This document shows positions 1-9,488 of a DNA stretch of 64,000 nucleotides, piece after piece (positions within the stretch are counted from its first letter, which is position 1; each line of letters opens with the position of its first letter). Position numbers and translations under genes: made by a program. The DNA is from Palsa-189 sp963803735 (lineage in GTDB: Bacteria; Acidobacteriota; Terriglobia; Acidiferrales; UBA7541), in the NCBI GenBank assembly GCA_963803735.1, contig CAWDNV010000016.1:1-64000 (forward strand), given 5' to 3'. Below the pieces are notes generated by a model, which saw nothing but the letters and a program-made list of their open reading frames with translations, made no database searches and was not told the origin of the DNA.

Positions 1-1992
1 GCCACTGGAGCACAAGGACCAACCGGCGCCACAGGAGCGGGATACACAGCGACCTCGGCAACGTCACTCACAATCGGGACTGGCAGCACAACCTTCACGA
101 CCCAAGCGGGTCTCGCTTATACGGCGGGCGCACGAGCGCGAGCCTCCAGCGCCGCCAACGGGACCAACTACATGGAAGGTTTGGTCACGTCTTACTCGGG
201 CACCAGTCTGGTGATCAACGTCGATAACACCAGCGGCGGCGGCACTCACGCCGACTGGAACATCGACCTCGCCGGCGACGTTGGCGCCACAGGAGCGACA
301 GGCGCAACCGGAGCGCAGGGGCCTCAGGGGCCGACAGGGGCGACCGGCGCCACGGGTCCGCAGGGGCCGCAAGGAGCGACCGGAGCGACCGGAGCAACCG
401 GAGCCACTGGAGCACAAGGACCAACCGGCGCCACAGGAGCGGGATACACAGCGACCTCGGCAACGTCACTCACAATCGGGACTGGCAGCACAACCTTCAC
501 GACTCAAGCGGGTCTCGCTTATACGGCGGGCGCACGGGCGCGAGCCTCCAGCGCCGCCAACGGGACCAACTACATGGAAGGTTTGGTCACGTCTTACTCG
601 GGCACCAGTCTGGTGATCAACGTCGATAACACCAGCGGCGGCGGCACTCACGCCGACTGGAACATCGACCTCGCCGGCGACGTTGGCGCCACAGGAGCGA
701 CCGGTGCGACTGGAGCGACAGGCGCCACCGGACCACAGGGCCCGCACGGGTGCGACGGGTGCTACAGGAGCCCAGGGGCCGCAAGGAGCAACCGGAGCCA
801 CTGGAGCACAAGGACCAACCGGTGCCACAGGAGCGGGATACACAGCGACCTCGGCAACGTCACTCACAATCGGGACTGGCAGCACAACCTTCACGACCCA
901 AGCGGGTCTCGCTTATACGGCGGGCGCACGAGCGCGAGCCTCTAGCGCCGCCAACGGGACCAACTACATGGAAGGTTTGGTCACGTCTTACTCGGGCACC
1001 AGTCTGGTGATCAACGTCAATAACACCAGCGGCGGCGGCACTCACGCCGACTGGAACATCAACCTCGCCGGCGACGTTGGCGCCACAGGAGCAACCGGTG
1101 CGACTGGAGCGACAGGCGCCACCGGACCACAAGGCCCGACGGGCGCAACTGGTGCTACCGGAGCCCAGGGGCCGCAGGGGCAGGAGCAACCGGAGCAACC
1201 GGAGCCACAGGACCAACCGGTGCCACAGGAGCGGGATACACAGCGACCTCGGCAACGTCACTCACAATCGGGACTGGCAGCGCAACCTTCACGACCCAAG
1301 CGGGTCTCGCTTATACGGCGGGCGCACGCGTGCGAGCCGCTAGCGCCGCCAACGGGACCAACTACATGGAAGGTTTGGTCACGTCTTACTCGGGCACCAG
1401 TCTGGTGATCAACGTCAATAACACCAGCGGCGGCGGCGCTCACGCCGATTGGAACATCAACCTCGCCGGCGACGTTGGCACCACAGGAGCAACCGGTGCG
1501 ACTGGAGCGACAGGCGCAACTGGAGCGACCGGCGCCACGGGACCACAAGGCCCCACGGGTGCAACGGGAGCGACTGGACCACAGGGACCGACCGGGCCTG
1601 GGGACACTATCTCTGCCGGCACCGCTGGGTCGGCGGGTCTGACCGCCACTTCGACAACCTACGGCGCTCCGGCTTCTGGTACTGCGGCGACTAATACCAT
1701 CACCGTGAACGGCACGCACACGGTGATGGTGACGCTCACCAGTACGTGTTCCAATAATACCAGCAACGATGGTTGCTACATGAGCTTCGCGGCCACGGGC
1801 GGGTTGGTACAGTCCGCATCGGATAGTTTTGCGGTCGGAAGCCAGAGAGTCAACGTGGCGCCAGGAGTGGCAGGGAGCGCGTCGTATGTCGTGAACGTAA
1901 CCGGCAATACCACGTTCACTGCTCAGTACAGGGTATCTGTGGGAGGGAGCGCCACATTCCTCGCCAGCCGCATCACCGTTCAGGTCTTCTAG
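1..1992 (+). CDS. Collagen-like repeat surface protein (5' partial, two compensating frameshifts)
   Basis: The gene enters from the left edge already in frame. Gly-X-Thr and Gly-Pro-X triplets (GATGATG, GPQGPTG) alternate with four near-identical 82-residue modules that start GYTATSATS and end with a GDVG-type motif. A unique C-terminal domain of about 130 residues ends in ITVQVF. Such proteins usually form trimeric surface fibres or filaments; that role is inferred. As read, frame 1 is lost at about 745, where an extra C appears relative to sister repeats, so translation would stop at 945. Frame 2 carries the correct repeats until about 1180, where a G is missing and frame 1 resumes. The two changes cancel. 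They may be assembly errors in repetitive DNA or real slippage. No start or signal peptide lies inside the window. Confidence 0.8.
40..1479 (+). repeat. Four tandem copies of a 246-bp module within the collagen-like gene
   Basis: Copies lie at 40-285, 442-687, 836-1081 and 1234-1479. They are separated by collagen-triplet coding spacers of different length, giving start-to-start distances of 402, 394 and 398 bp. The copies differ by only a few bases (for example Asp to Asn in the last two), so they probably arose by recent duplication or gene conversion. The 394 and 398 bp spacings are not multiples of three and mark the frameshifts. Confidence 0.9.
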
Positions 1993-2197
1993 ATGACGCT
2001 GGCCGAGCAGTTGATAGGTCAGCTGTGCCCCCTCGGCGGTCGGCGCAAGGGGTGGGTCTGAAATCCCGGGTTAAGAGTGCCGATGAGACATATCCAGCCA
2101 TAGGCGCGCGAATTCCGTGATCAGCGGCACGCCATTCAATCTGGGCGATGACTCGGAGCGCGGTTGGGGTCACCTTCGGCAATGGGAGCAAGGTGCC

Positions 2198-3139
2198 ATG
2201 CGGCGCAGCCTGCTGATTACGCTAGTAATCCTGTCCTTCCTTTGCGGTGCAAGGGCCAAGGCTGACGACATTGCCTATGCTTACTGCCCGTTGGGAGAAG
2301 GATACGTTTTCCTCTATGACACGGTCACTGGCTTCCAGGTCCTGGCCAACCTGAAGTGCGGCGAAAAAGTGGCTGTTGTGGATACGCAGGACAAAGAAAG
2401 AACGAAGGTGCGCACAGCAACTGGGAAGGAGGGCTACGTATTCACATACACCATCACCACAACTCCCTTTGGCACGGAGCCGCAAGCCACGGCGCCGCCG
2501 AGTGTTGTCAACCCGCAGCCAAAACCACGCCGCGAGCCGCAGCCAAAGCCACAGGCGAAACCGGAGATGCAGCCGCTGACACAACCTCGACCAGAATCGA
2601 GGGCAGCTTTGCCAGTTGTGCACCATAGAGCTGAGCTTGAACTATTCGGCGGCTACAGTTACATGCGCTCGAACCTTGTGTTCACCGGCGCGCCGTTGAG
2701 TGCGAATGGCGGGGACGCTTCAGTGGCTGTCTATTTGAGCGACTGGTTCGGTATAGTTGGCGACTTCGGGCTGTATCAGCAACGCAACATAGCCGGACAG
2801 GGGTTCAGCCTCACGTTCTCGAGTTACCAATTTGGCCCGCGCCTGAGGTTCCCGCGACTGACGCATGTCACACCATTCGCGCATTTTCTCTGGGGCGCAG
2901 GACATGCGAATGGCACCGTCTATACTCGCTCGCTCGGATTCGGCGTGCCTCCTCTGGGTGTAAACAATTCTTTTGTGCTCACGGCGGGTGGTGGGGCGGA
3001 TTGGAAAGTGAGCCCCAGGATCGCAATCCGACTCGTTCAGGCGGACTATCTCCATTCGGAGTTTCTTAACGGCAGCGGCAACCGACAGGAAAATATAAGA
3101 CTAAGTACTGGCGTTGTTTTCAGCTTCGGAAGAGAGTGA
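2198..3139 (+). CDS. Exported SH3-like / outer-membrane beta-barrel protein
   Basis: A 313-residue protein. The ATG at 2198 is preferred over an upstream ATG at 2117 because it begins a clear signal peptide (MRRSLLITLVILSFLCGARA) and follows a GGGAGCAAGG ribosome site. Residues 25-100 resemble a bacterial SH3 module with KVRTATGKEGYV. A Pro/Lys/Gln-rich linker (PKPRREPQPKPQAKPEMQP) follows, then about 150 residues of alternating beta strands starting ELFGGYSYMRS and ending VVFSFGRE, as in OmpA/OmpW-like eight-strand barrels. The linker may span peptidoglycan while the barrel sits in the outer membrane. The 3' end overlaps the convergent gene at 3101 by 39 bp. Function is inferred from architecture only. 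Confidence 0.75.
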   Translation: MRRSLLITLVILSFLCGARAKADDIAYAYCPLGEGYVFLYDTVTGFQVLANLKCGEKVAVVDTQDKERTKVRTATGKEGYVFTYTITTTPFGTEPQATAPPSVVNPQPKPRREPQPKPQAKPEMQPLTQPRPESRAALPVVHHRAELELFGGYSYMRSNLVFTGAPLSANGGDASVAVYLSDWFGIVGDFGLYQQRNIAGQGFSLTFSSYQFGPRLRFPRLTHVTPFAHFLWGAGHANGTVYTRSLGFGVPPLGVNNSFVLTAGGGADWKVSPRIAIRLVQADYLHSEFLNGSGNRQENIRLSTGVVFSFGRE

Positions 3140-3517
3140 CAGAGGGGCAGGCAGCAACTGAGGATTTCCGACCGCAGGAACGAGTGCAATGGCTATCCCT
3201 TCAATTGGCATTAGCAACAGGTAGGCGACAGATGGCCAGTGCGCGATTCTGTACAGCAGTGGGACGTAAATCGATAAGTGCAACATCAAAGCGCCGAACA
3301 TTACTAGCCAAAGTTTCAAGTGTCTGCGTACACGCCAGTAGAATTTGGCGAGGAAAATAAACAGAAAAGAGCTATACAACGCGAACTCGGGCCATTTCCT
3401 ATTAGGCTGCTTACTCTCTGGAACGTAAACCACAAAAGTACGAATTGCGGCAAGGGTTAGCAGCCCAATCAGGACATACCATAAAAAATCTGAGCGATTC
3501 CTACCTACACGTTTCAA
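3101..3517 (-). CDS. Small integral membrane protein of unknown function
   Basis: A 138-residue protein with about four hydrophobic segments: FLWYVLIGLLTLAAI, FALYSSFLFIFLAKF, LWLVMFGALMLHLSIYVPLL and VAYLLLMPIEGIAIALV. The N-terminus is basic (MKRVGRNRSD). I do not recognise a family. The distribution of hydrophobic and charged residues fits a real inner-membrane protein rather than an antisense shadow, and most of it lies outside the neighbouring gene. Its 3' end overlaps the convergent barrel gene by 39 bp. No partner gene is apparent. Confidence 0.55.
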   Translation of the reverse strand: MKRVGRNRSDFLWYVLIGLLTLAAIRTFVVYVPESKQPNRKWPEFALYSSFLFIFLAKFYWRVRRHLKLWLVMFGALMLHLSIYVPLLYRIAHWPSVAYLLLMPIEGIAIALVPAVGNPQLLPAPLSLSSEAENNAST

Positions 3518-3659
3518 GGCGCAACCGCGTCTCTTTTGTTTTTGTGGATTATGCCAGAGTTAGAGGTGGCCAGGCCCCGATACACGGGATTTTCGGAAGC
3601 TGGCCCGCGCAACAGGTGTAGCACTTTTCCCGTTCGTATAGCCTACCCCCGTCCCTTGC

Positions 3660-3688
3660 TTGACTTCGCGTCAATCGAGAACTAGACT
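3660..3688 (+). promoter_or_regulatory. Sigma70-like promoter for the NHL-propeller gene
   Basis: TTGACT at 3660-3665 and TAGACT at 3683-3688 are separated by 17 bp. They lie 38 bp upstream of the ATG at 3727, which is preceded by a strong GGAGGAG ribosome site. Confidence 0.5.
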
Positions 3689-3726
3689 CCGCGCATCGTA
3701 TCGTCCCCCATCCGGAGGAGTGGCCA

Positions 3727-5016
3727 ATGCCAATTTTTGAACGCGCTTCGAAGCAATGGACCAGAAATCTTGCTCTGGCGATAGGCGTTTCGTGCGCTTT
3801 TAGCGCTGTTGCAGGCGCCAAAGCGAAAGACGCCAATAAAGAGGCAGCCAAGGACGCGCCTGTTTACAAGGTCGATCCGTTCTGGCCCAAGCCGCTCCCT
3901 CATCACTGGCTCATGCAGGGCGTGCCCGTCATGGTAGTCGACAAGGACGATCACATCTGGGTGATGAATCGTCCCCGCGACGTCAATCCCGACGAGATCG
4001 GCGCCGCCTCCACCCCGCCGCGAACCGACTGCTGCGTCGCCGCTCCGGCGGTGCTCGAATTCGATACCGAAGGCAATTTGCTCCAGGGCTGGGGAGGGCC
4101 TGGCTACGTTCCCGGCTGGCCTGCGGAAGGTAATCCGCGCCCGGGAGCGGGAGCCGAACACGGCATCCTGGTAGACCGCGAAGGCAACGTCTGGATTTCC
4201 GGCAGCGCCCGCGGCGACACCATCATGAAATTTTCGGGCGATGGAAAGCTTCTCTGGGAATTCCCCCATCGCGGACCGCGTCCCAAACCAGGTGAAGCCG
4301 CGGGCCCCGCAAAGCAAAACAATCAGGACACGGACATCTTCCCCACCGGGATATTCTTCTTCGATCTCGACGAAGACGCCAAAGAAATCTACATCGTCGA
4401 TGCCAAACGCGTTCTCGTCTACGACTACGAAGGCAAATTCAAGCGCGGCTGGGGCGGCCACGGCATCCCGCTGAGCGAGATCGATAACGATCCCACCCCG
4501 CCGTATGACTGGAAGGCAGGAGGACCGCCCGACCAGAAGCAGTTCGCGCCCGCGCTTCACTGCGTGCACTTTTCGACCGATGGGCTTGTCTACATCTGCG
4601 AACGCGGCAGCGATCGCATTCAGGTTTTCACCAAGGAAGGCAAATTCGTCAGCAGCTTTTTCGTCCATCCTTCCACGCCCTCGCGCGGTCCGGAGTGCGG
4701 CGGTCCCGGCAGTACAATGTTCGGCATGTGCGGCACCACCTACAATCTGACGTTTTCGCATGACGCCGATGAGAAATTTGTAATGATCGCCGATGGGACC
4801 AACGACAAGGTCTGGATCCACAACCGCAAGACCGGCGAGCCCGCCGGTTCGATCGGCGACAATGGCCGCATGGCCGGCTATTTCCACTGGATTGACGCCA
4901 TCGCCATCGACTCCCACGGCAATCTCTACACGGGTGAAGTGGATACCGGAAAACGAGTGCAGAAATTTCTTCTGATGAACGGAGACAAAGCGAAGCGCTC
5001 ACGTCCTCACGAGTAG
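3727..5016 (+). CDS. Secreted NHL-repeat six-bladed beta-propeller protein
   Basis: A 429-residue protein with an N-terminal export signal (a hydrophobic stretch around residues 15-30). Repeated strand motifs of the NHL/peptidylglycine-lyase type follow: VVDKDDHIWVMNR, VLEFDTEGNLLQGWGG, LVDREGNVWISG, IMKFSGDGKLLWEF, VYDYEGKFKRGWGG, IQVFTKEGKFV and AIDSHGNLYTGEV. The family forms propellers that bind ligands or act as lyases outside the cytoplasm, but no catalytic assignment can be made here. It sits 114 bp upstream of a Tat-exported amidohydrolase on the same strand, so a shared periplasmic pathway is plausible. The start is well supported by the ribosome site GGAGGAG. Confidence 0.85.
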   Translation: MPIFERASKQWTRNLALAIGVSCAFSAVAGAKAKDANKEAAKDAPVYKVDPFWPKPLPHHWLMQGVPVMVVDKDDHIWVMNRPRDVNPDEIGAASTPPRTDCCVAAPAVLEFDTEGNLLQGWGGPGYVPGWPAEGNPRPGAGAEHGILVDREGNVWISGSARGDTIMKFSGDGKLLWEFPHRGPRPKPGEAAGPAKQNNQDTDIFPTGIFFFDLDEDAKEIYIVDAKRVLVYDYEGKFKRGWGGHGIPLSEIDNDPTPPYDWKAGGPPDQKQFAPALHCVHFSTDGLVYICERGSDRIQVFTKEGKFVSSFFVHPSTPSRGPECGGPGSTMFGMCGTTYNLTFSHDADEKFVMIADGTNDKVWIHNRKTGEPAGSIGDNGRMAGYFHWIDAIAIDSHGNLYTGEVDTGKRVQKFLLMNGDKAKRSRPHE

Positions 5017-5033
5017 GCTTACGTTGTCATTCT

Positions 5034-5112
5034 GAGCGCAGCGTCCCGACGTTTGTTTCTTCAGGAAATCGGCCGTCCATTTCCTGTCGGGACGCTCAGT
5101 CGAAGAATCTTT
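5034..5112. repeat. Intergenic nested inverted repeat between two genes
   Basis: GCGTCCCGAC at 5041-5050 pairs perfectly with GTCGGGACGC at 5086-5095. Inside it CAGGAAAT at 5062-5069 pairs with ATTTCCTG at 5079-5086, overlapping the outer arm by one base. The flanks (CATTCTGAGCG and CGAAGAATCTTTC) resemble dispersed palindromic elements I associate with acidobacterial and other soil genomes; that comparison is from memory. The element may fold in RNA between the two co-directional genes. Confidence 0.6.
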
Positions 5113-5129
5113 CCGGAAAGAAGGCAGCT

Positions 5130-6218
5130 ATGAAACGTGAACTCAGATCTGCAGTGGGGGCTGTGCATCAACACCAATCTGATCGCGGCATTTCACGCCG
5201 CGACTTGCTCCGCTCGGCTGCGGTTCTAAGCGCCGGCGCAATTCTTCCCGCAATCGGCCCCACCACCGGCTCGGCTGCACAAGTTGGGGCTTCCGGTTCC
5301 GCCTCCAAAGGCGGCCGCATCGATATCCATAGCCACATGACGCCGCCGCTTCTGCTCCAAACGGTGGGCGCCGAAGCACTCGGCGGATTCGCGAAGTGGA
5401 CGCCCGAGCAGGCGCTCGCCGCCATGGACCAATCGGGCGTAAGCACGGGGATACTTTCCGTTCCGCCGCATTACGATCCTATGACCGTCGACCGCATCGC
5501 CCGCGGCTGCAACGAATGGGCCGCTCGCTTGGCCGCGGATCACCCGGGCAGGTTTGGCGTCTTCGCTTTCCTGCCACTGCCGCATATCGATATCACTCTC
5601 CGCGAAATCGCATACGCATACGACACACTTAAGGTTGACGGCGTCGGCATGTACACAAATTATGGCGACAAATGGCTGGGCGACGCCTATTTCAATCCTG
5701 TTTTCGAAGAACTCGAACGCCGTAAAGCCATTGTCTTCACTCACCCCATCACCGCCGATTGCTGCAAGGACTTGATCAAGGGAATCGGCGATGGCGCCAT
5801 CGAATGGCAGACCGACACTACCCGCGCGATTGCGCAAATGATTTTTGGCGGCGCTCAGGAACGCTATCCGAATGTGCGCATGGTTTGGTCCCACGGCGGT
5901 GGGACCATGCCTTATCTGATCGAGCGCTTCACCGGCATGGCGAAATCGTCAAGGCTTGCGTCGAAGTTTCCCGGAGGATTTGAGGCTGCAGCCGGCAAGT
6001 TCTACTACGACACGGCACAGGTCGCCAATCCACCGGCGATGTCCGCGCTCATCAAAGTCGTCCCCCTATCACAAATCCTGTTCGGTACGGATTACCCGGC
6101 GCGCACCTTCGCCGATCACGTCAAAGGGCTGAAGGAATGTGGTCTGTTCGGCCCCAAAGAACTGCAGCAGATCGACCGCGAAAACGCGCTCGCCCTGCTC
6201 CCCCGCTTCAAAACCTAA
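5130..6218 (+). CDS. Tat-exported amidohydrolase (ACMSD-like, amidohydrolase 2 family)
   Basis: A 362-residue protein with a twin-arginine signal (SRRDLLRSAAVLSAGA, residues about 22-37), so it should be folded and metal-loaded before export. The catalytic domain begins with the metal-binding HxH in DIHSHM. It continues with VFTHP, the signature WSHGGGTMPYLIERF and the terminal FGTDYP, whose Asp is the expected metal ligand. The family contains metal-dependent hydrolases and decarboxylases such as ACMSD; the substrate cannot be predicted. It is a clear paralog of the gene at 27937, and both end in a LLPR(F/L)KT tail. It lies downstream of the propeller gene. Confidence 0.9.
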   Translation: MKRELRSAVGAVHQHQSDRGISRRDLLRSAAVLSAGAILPAIGPTTGSAAQVGASGSASKGGRIDIHSHMTPPLLLQTVGAEALGGFAKWTPEQALAAMDQSGVSTGILSVPPHYDPMTVDRIARGCNEWAARLAADHPGRFGVFAFLPLPHIDITLREIAYAYDTLKVDGVGMYTNYGDKWLGDAYFNPVFEELERRKAIVFTHPITADCCKDLIKGIGDGAIEWQTDTTRAIAQMIFGGAQERYPNVRMVWSHGGGTMPYLIERFTGMAKSSRLASKFPGGFEAAAGKFYYDTAQVANPPAMSALIKVVPLSQILFGTDYPARTFADHVKGLKECGLFGPKELQQIDRENALALLPRFKT

Positions 6219-6272
6219 ATCGTCGAGACATTTCCTGAAGATTGCTGTAGCACGTAGGTCAACAGAGTCGCG

Positions 6273-6986
6273 CTACGCTTCGAGCAAGATAGGGTCGCCA
6301 GCCCGCACTTCGCCGGGCGTGAGGACCGTCGCATAGATACCCGCGCTCTGCCCGTGCTTCTGAACGACGCACTTCAGAATTTCTGGACTCGCCTCGCCGG
6401 TTGCCGGGTCGAGACTAATCATCACGCAACGCTGATCGACTTCAGTGATGGCGATTCGCGCCGCGCTCCCAATTCGAAGAGTTTTGCCAACCCACTGCAG
6501 CTCGTCGAAAGGCCTGGCGTCCTTCAGATCAACCAGCAAGTTAGGGCGAAAGCGCCAAGAATTTTCCTTCGTTCCGCTTTCTTCCGCAATGCGCGCAACA
6601 GTTTGCCGGCTGATGAGGGAGACAGGCGCGACATCGTACAACCCGCGGTAGTCACGCAGCAAAAAGAGCGGCTTTCCCGATCTCGTCTCGAGCGCTTTGC
6701 GGAGCTCGTCGCTCTCAATGGGCCAATTCTCTCCATAGGCTGTCGCCACCGCGACGGCCACCTCCGGCGTGCCTGCCTTTTCGACGGAGGTTCGGTAATA
6801 GAGCAACTCCGGCAACTCGCGCGCGGTGAACCACGGAAACGAACTTCGAGAGGTTGCCTGGACGAACGCATAGCGCCGGTCCTCCGCGAAACCTTGAAGA
6901 GTCAGCGCAGCCGAAGTCACGGATTCGCCTTGCATAGACTTGACTGGGTACCGTGCAAGTTGGCGAATCACACCCAAAGATTGCAT
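6273..6986 (-). CDS. MOSC domain-containing protein
   Basis: A 237-residue protein that starts with the MOSC N-terminal beta-barrel signature (GVIRQLARYPVKSMQGE) and carries the C-terminal MOSC core (RPNLLVDL, TEVDQRCVMISLDPATGE, GIYATVLTPGEVRAGDPI). Conserved features include a Cys in the RC motif. MOSC proteins handle sulfur carried on molybdenum cofactor or reduce N-hydroxylated substrates in the cytoplasm. The length fits YcbX-like proteins that lack the ferredoxin domain. An ATTAAGGAGAAATCGT segment upstream of the ATG provides a strong ribosome site. It has no obvious operon partner. Confidence 0.88.
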   Translation of the reverse strand: MQSLGVIRQLARYPVKSMQGESVTSAALTLQGFAEDRRYAFVQATSRSSFPWFTARELPELLYYRTSVEKAGTPEVAVAVATAYGENWPIESDELRKALETRSGKPLFLLRDYRGLYDVAPVSLISRQTVARIAEESGTKENSWRFRPNLLVDLKDARPFDELQWVGKTLRIGSAARIAITEVDQRCVMISLDPATGEASPEILKCVVQKHGQSAGIYATVLTPGEVRAGDPILLEA

Positions 6987-7319
6987 ACGATTTCTCCTTA
7001 ATGCCGGGTGAATGTCAGATCATTCTCGCGTAGGCTGGTGGCGCCCGCAATGGCACGGGAGACGATGGCAGAACCGATTGTTGACCAGGATTCCCGATTA
7101 TCGCGTTGCGTTCGCCGGAGATTCGGCAGGCGCATCCCGCGAGTCGTGCTCGGATGACGTGATAAACAGCCTCTCGGAACCTGGATTTCGAGAAGACGAC
7201 TTCAGAACATAGTTGCCGAGCCTGGGTGGGAAGGAACTTCCGAGTTGATCTTGCTACATTCGTGCTTAATGCCTGAGTACCCATTGGCGACGATGTCGAG
7301 ACGCTACTGCCATTCGCCG
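6987..7319. other. Non-coding stretch, nothing recognised
   Basis: This 333-bp gap separates two minus-strand genes. Short open frames here have no recognisable protein features. No tRNA, riboswitch or obvious hairpin terminator was seen. Confidence 0.4.
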
Positions 7320-7784
7320 TTATTGCTGCCCGTCATCTGCCATCACTTTGCTGATAAACATAGAAGCGTCAAGGTAAAGCTCGTCAGAATTACCATTGAG
7401 CGGAGAGGGATCGATGTAGATATCCCCGGATCTTATGCCTTTTTCACGGCGTATCGCAGCCAGCACCTGGCCGGTCTGCCCGTCAAATAAATACTGTTGA
7501 AAATGCTCGTCTCCCTTGGTTAGATCGGCGTTCGAAACAGTCAGCTGAACGTAGCAGCGATTTGTTTTTGGCTCGTAGTGCGATAGTTGATCTTTCTTCA
7601 GCGCATCGCCGATAGCGGTATTCTTCAAAATCTTCTCGCCGAGCTCAGCGCATTTCGATCTCAAATTAAAAACCTCGGTAGCAGTCGGGCCGCGAAACGT
7701 GGGTGCATCCACAGGTTTAATGGGTGCGGACGATTTTTGACACCCGGAAAAGAAGAGAAGCACGGAAAAGACAAAGAGTCTCAT
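7320..7784 (-). CDS. Putative lipoprotein of unknown function
   Basis: A 154-residue protein with a short hydrophobic signal and a lipobox-like FFSGC at residues 11-15, predicting lipid attachment at Cys15. The mature part has a helical N-terminal region (ATEVFNLRSKCAELGEKIL) and a beta-rich segment with NRCYVQLTVSNAD, FDGQTGQVLAAIRR and GDIYIDPS. The two mature cysteines could form a disulfide. No family was recognised. It stands alone between a non-coding gap and selO. Confidence 0.65.
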   Translation of the reverse strand: MRLFVFSVLLFFSGCQKSSAPIKPVDAPTFRGPTATEVFNLRSKCAELGEKILKNTAIGDALKKDQLSHYEPKTNRCYVQLTVSNADLTKGDEHFQQYLFDGQTGQVLAAIRREKGIRSGDIYIDPSPLNGNSDELYLDASMFISKVMADDGQQ

Positions 7785-7912
7785 GACATTCCAATTCCAG
7801 CATTTCGCGGAAACGACCCTACGGTTCGTAGGCTACGCATAGGAGAGAAAATACCATGATTAATAGCAGGGCAAAAATGCCAGAAAGGTGCAGCGGGAAA
7901 CCCAACCTCGGG

Positions 7913-9361
7913 CTAGGTGCCACAGAAAGTCTTGTGGACGATTTCTTCTGGTCGCGGTGGCGTTTCGAGATCGGCGTATTCGATCCGGTCAGCATAGGGC
8001 GCGGCTAAAGCATCGACGAGACGGTGGAACGGGGCAAAGTCGCCAGCATATGCGCTCTGGATGGCTTGCTCGACGCGGTGATTGCGCGGGATTAGGATCG
8101 GATTCGCCGCGCGCATATCGGCGAGGTGCTTGGTAGGATTGGCTTCGACATGCCATTTGGCGAACCATTTTCCAAATGGCTCACTGCTCGAAAACATCGC
8201 AGCAAGCGTTTTAGAATCCTCTCCGCCGGCAACACGTGTGAGGTGACGGAAAAAGAGGGTGAAATCGACCTCGTGGGCGCCGAGTAGATCGAGACACTCC
8301 GGGATGATCGCGACCGGTGCCTCAGGTGGGAGGCCGAATTTGACACGGAAGCGGGCGATGTATTGGCTGCCGAATCGCTCAGGATATTTCGAGAGAGCCG
8401 CTTCGGCGATCTTGGTCGCCTCGCTAGGAGTCTCAGCCAACAAGGGCAGCAGAGCTTCCGCGAAACGCGTGACGTTCCAGAACCCGATGTCGGGCTGGTT
8501 GCCCCAGGCATAGCGCCCACGGGAATCGATCGAGCTGAAGACGCACTGCGAGTGGAAGGCGTCCATGAACGCGCACGGACCATAGTCGATCGTCTCCCCG
8601 GAGATGGCGGTATTGTCCGTGTTCATCACGCCGTGAATGAAGCCGAGAGACATCCATTGGGCGATCAGATCCGCGTGGGCAGTCGTGACCGACTGTAACA
8701 AAGCAGCATAAGGATTTGGCGCTTCAGCTGCATCCGAATAGTGCCTGGCAATGGCATGATCGGCGAGCAGTCGCAGGGCATCGATATCGTTGCGTGCCAA
8801 AAAATACTCAAAAGTCCCAACGCGAATATGACTTGCAGCAACGCGGGTGAACACACCGCCCGGGAGCGGGCCTTCTTGACGCATTACTTTTTCGCCGGTG
8901 GTAACAGCGGCGAGCGCTCGGGTCGTGGGAACCCCGAGCGCGGCCATCGCTTCGCTGACAATGTATTCGCGGATCACCGGGCCGAGGGCAGATTTGCCGT
9001 CGCCGCCGCGGGAGAATGGAGTGCGCCCTGAGCCCTTCAACTGCAGATCGCGACGTGCGCCGTCAGTGTCGATCACTTCACCAAGCAGGAGGGCGCGGCC
9101 GTCGCCAAGTTGCGGCGAGAATCCACCGAACTGATGGCCAGCGTAGGCTTGTGCAATCGGCTCGGCACCCTCGGGAATCGCATTGCCCGCGAGCATCGCG
9201 ACGCCGTCATCTGATTTCAGCCAGTCGATGTCGATCGAGAGTTTTGCAGCTAATCCGACGTTGAGACGGATGAGCTTCGGTTCCGGAACACGAGCGGGTA
9301 CCTGCTTGGCGAAGAAACGTTCTGGCAGGTGGGCGTAGGTGTTGTCGAAGAGAATGTTCAT
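7913..9361 (-). CDS. selO: SelO/YdiU family protein adenylyltransferase (AMPylator)
   Basis: A 482-residue protein close to the usual SelO length. It carries the family signature AYAGHQFGGFSPQLGDGRA, the phosphate-binding KGSGRTPFSRGGDGKSALGP region, GVPTTRALA and the metal/catalytic HGVMNTDNTAISGETIDYGP segment. Known SelO proteins are pseudokinases that transfer AMP from ATP to Ser/Thr/Tyr residues of redox-related proteins. Bacterial members normally lack the C-terminal selenocysteine of animal SelO, and none is seen here. The gene is downstream of, and co-directional with, the ABC-F gene. Confidence 0.93.
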   Translation of the reverse strand: MNILFDNTYAHLPERFFAKQVPARVPEPKLIRLNVGLAAKLSIDIDWLKSDDGVAMLAGNAIPEGAEPIAQAYAGHQFGGFSPQLGDGRALLLGEVIDTDGARRDLQLKGSGRTPFSRGGDGKSALGPVIREYIVSEAMAALGVPTTRALAAVTTGEKVMRQEGPLPGGVFTRVAASHIRVGTFEYFLARNDIDALRLLADHAIARHYSDAAEAPNPYAALLQSVTTAHADLIAQWMSLGFIHGVMNTDNTAISGETIDYGPCAFMDAFHSQCVFSSIDSRGRYAWGNQPDIGFWNVTRFAEALLPLLAETPSEATKIAEAALSKYPERFGSQYIARFRVKFGLPPEAPVAIIPECLDLLGAHEVDFTLFFRHLTRVAGGEDSKTLAAMFSSSEPFGKWFAKWHVEANPTKHLADMRAANPILIPRNHRVEQAIQSAYAGDFAPFHRLVDALAAPYADRIEYADLETPPRPEEIVHKTFCGT

Positions 9362-9461
9362 TGAGCTGACCGGAGCAAGGCTTTAACCGGGCGCACTGGG
9401 TCAGTGCTTCCTCGCCTTTGCGCAACGTGGATTTCCAAGAAGAGGATTTCTGGGGAGGGGC

Positions 9462-9488
9462 GGCAGGGCTTCGGCAAATGGCCCTGCC
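9462..9488 (-). terminator. Hairpin directly after the ABC-F stop codon
   Basis: GGCAGGGC at 9462-9469 pairs with GCCCTGCC at 9481-9488, with an 11-nt loop, immediately 3' of the stop codon on the minus strand. There is no T-run after it, so intrinsic termination is uncertain. Confidence 0.35.

Noticed and set aside
1..1600. CRISPR-like array
   Set aside because: Repeats are long, coding and in register with collagen triplets; no short identical repeats with unique spacers and no cas genes.
3682..4917. Long open frame (411 codons) on the minus strand
   Set aside because: It is antisense to the well-supported NHL-propeller gene and is a product of its high-GC codon pattern; it has no domain features and no ribosome site.
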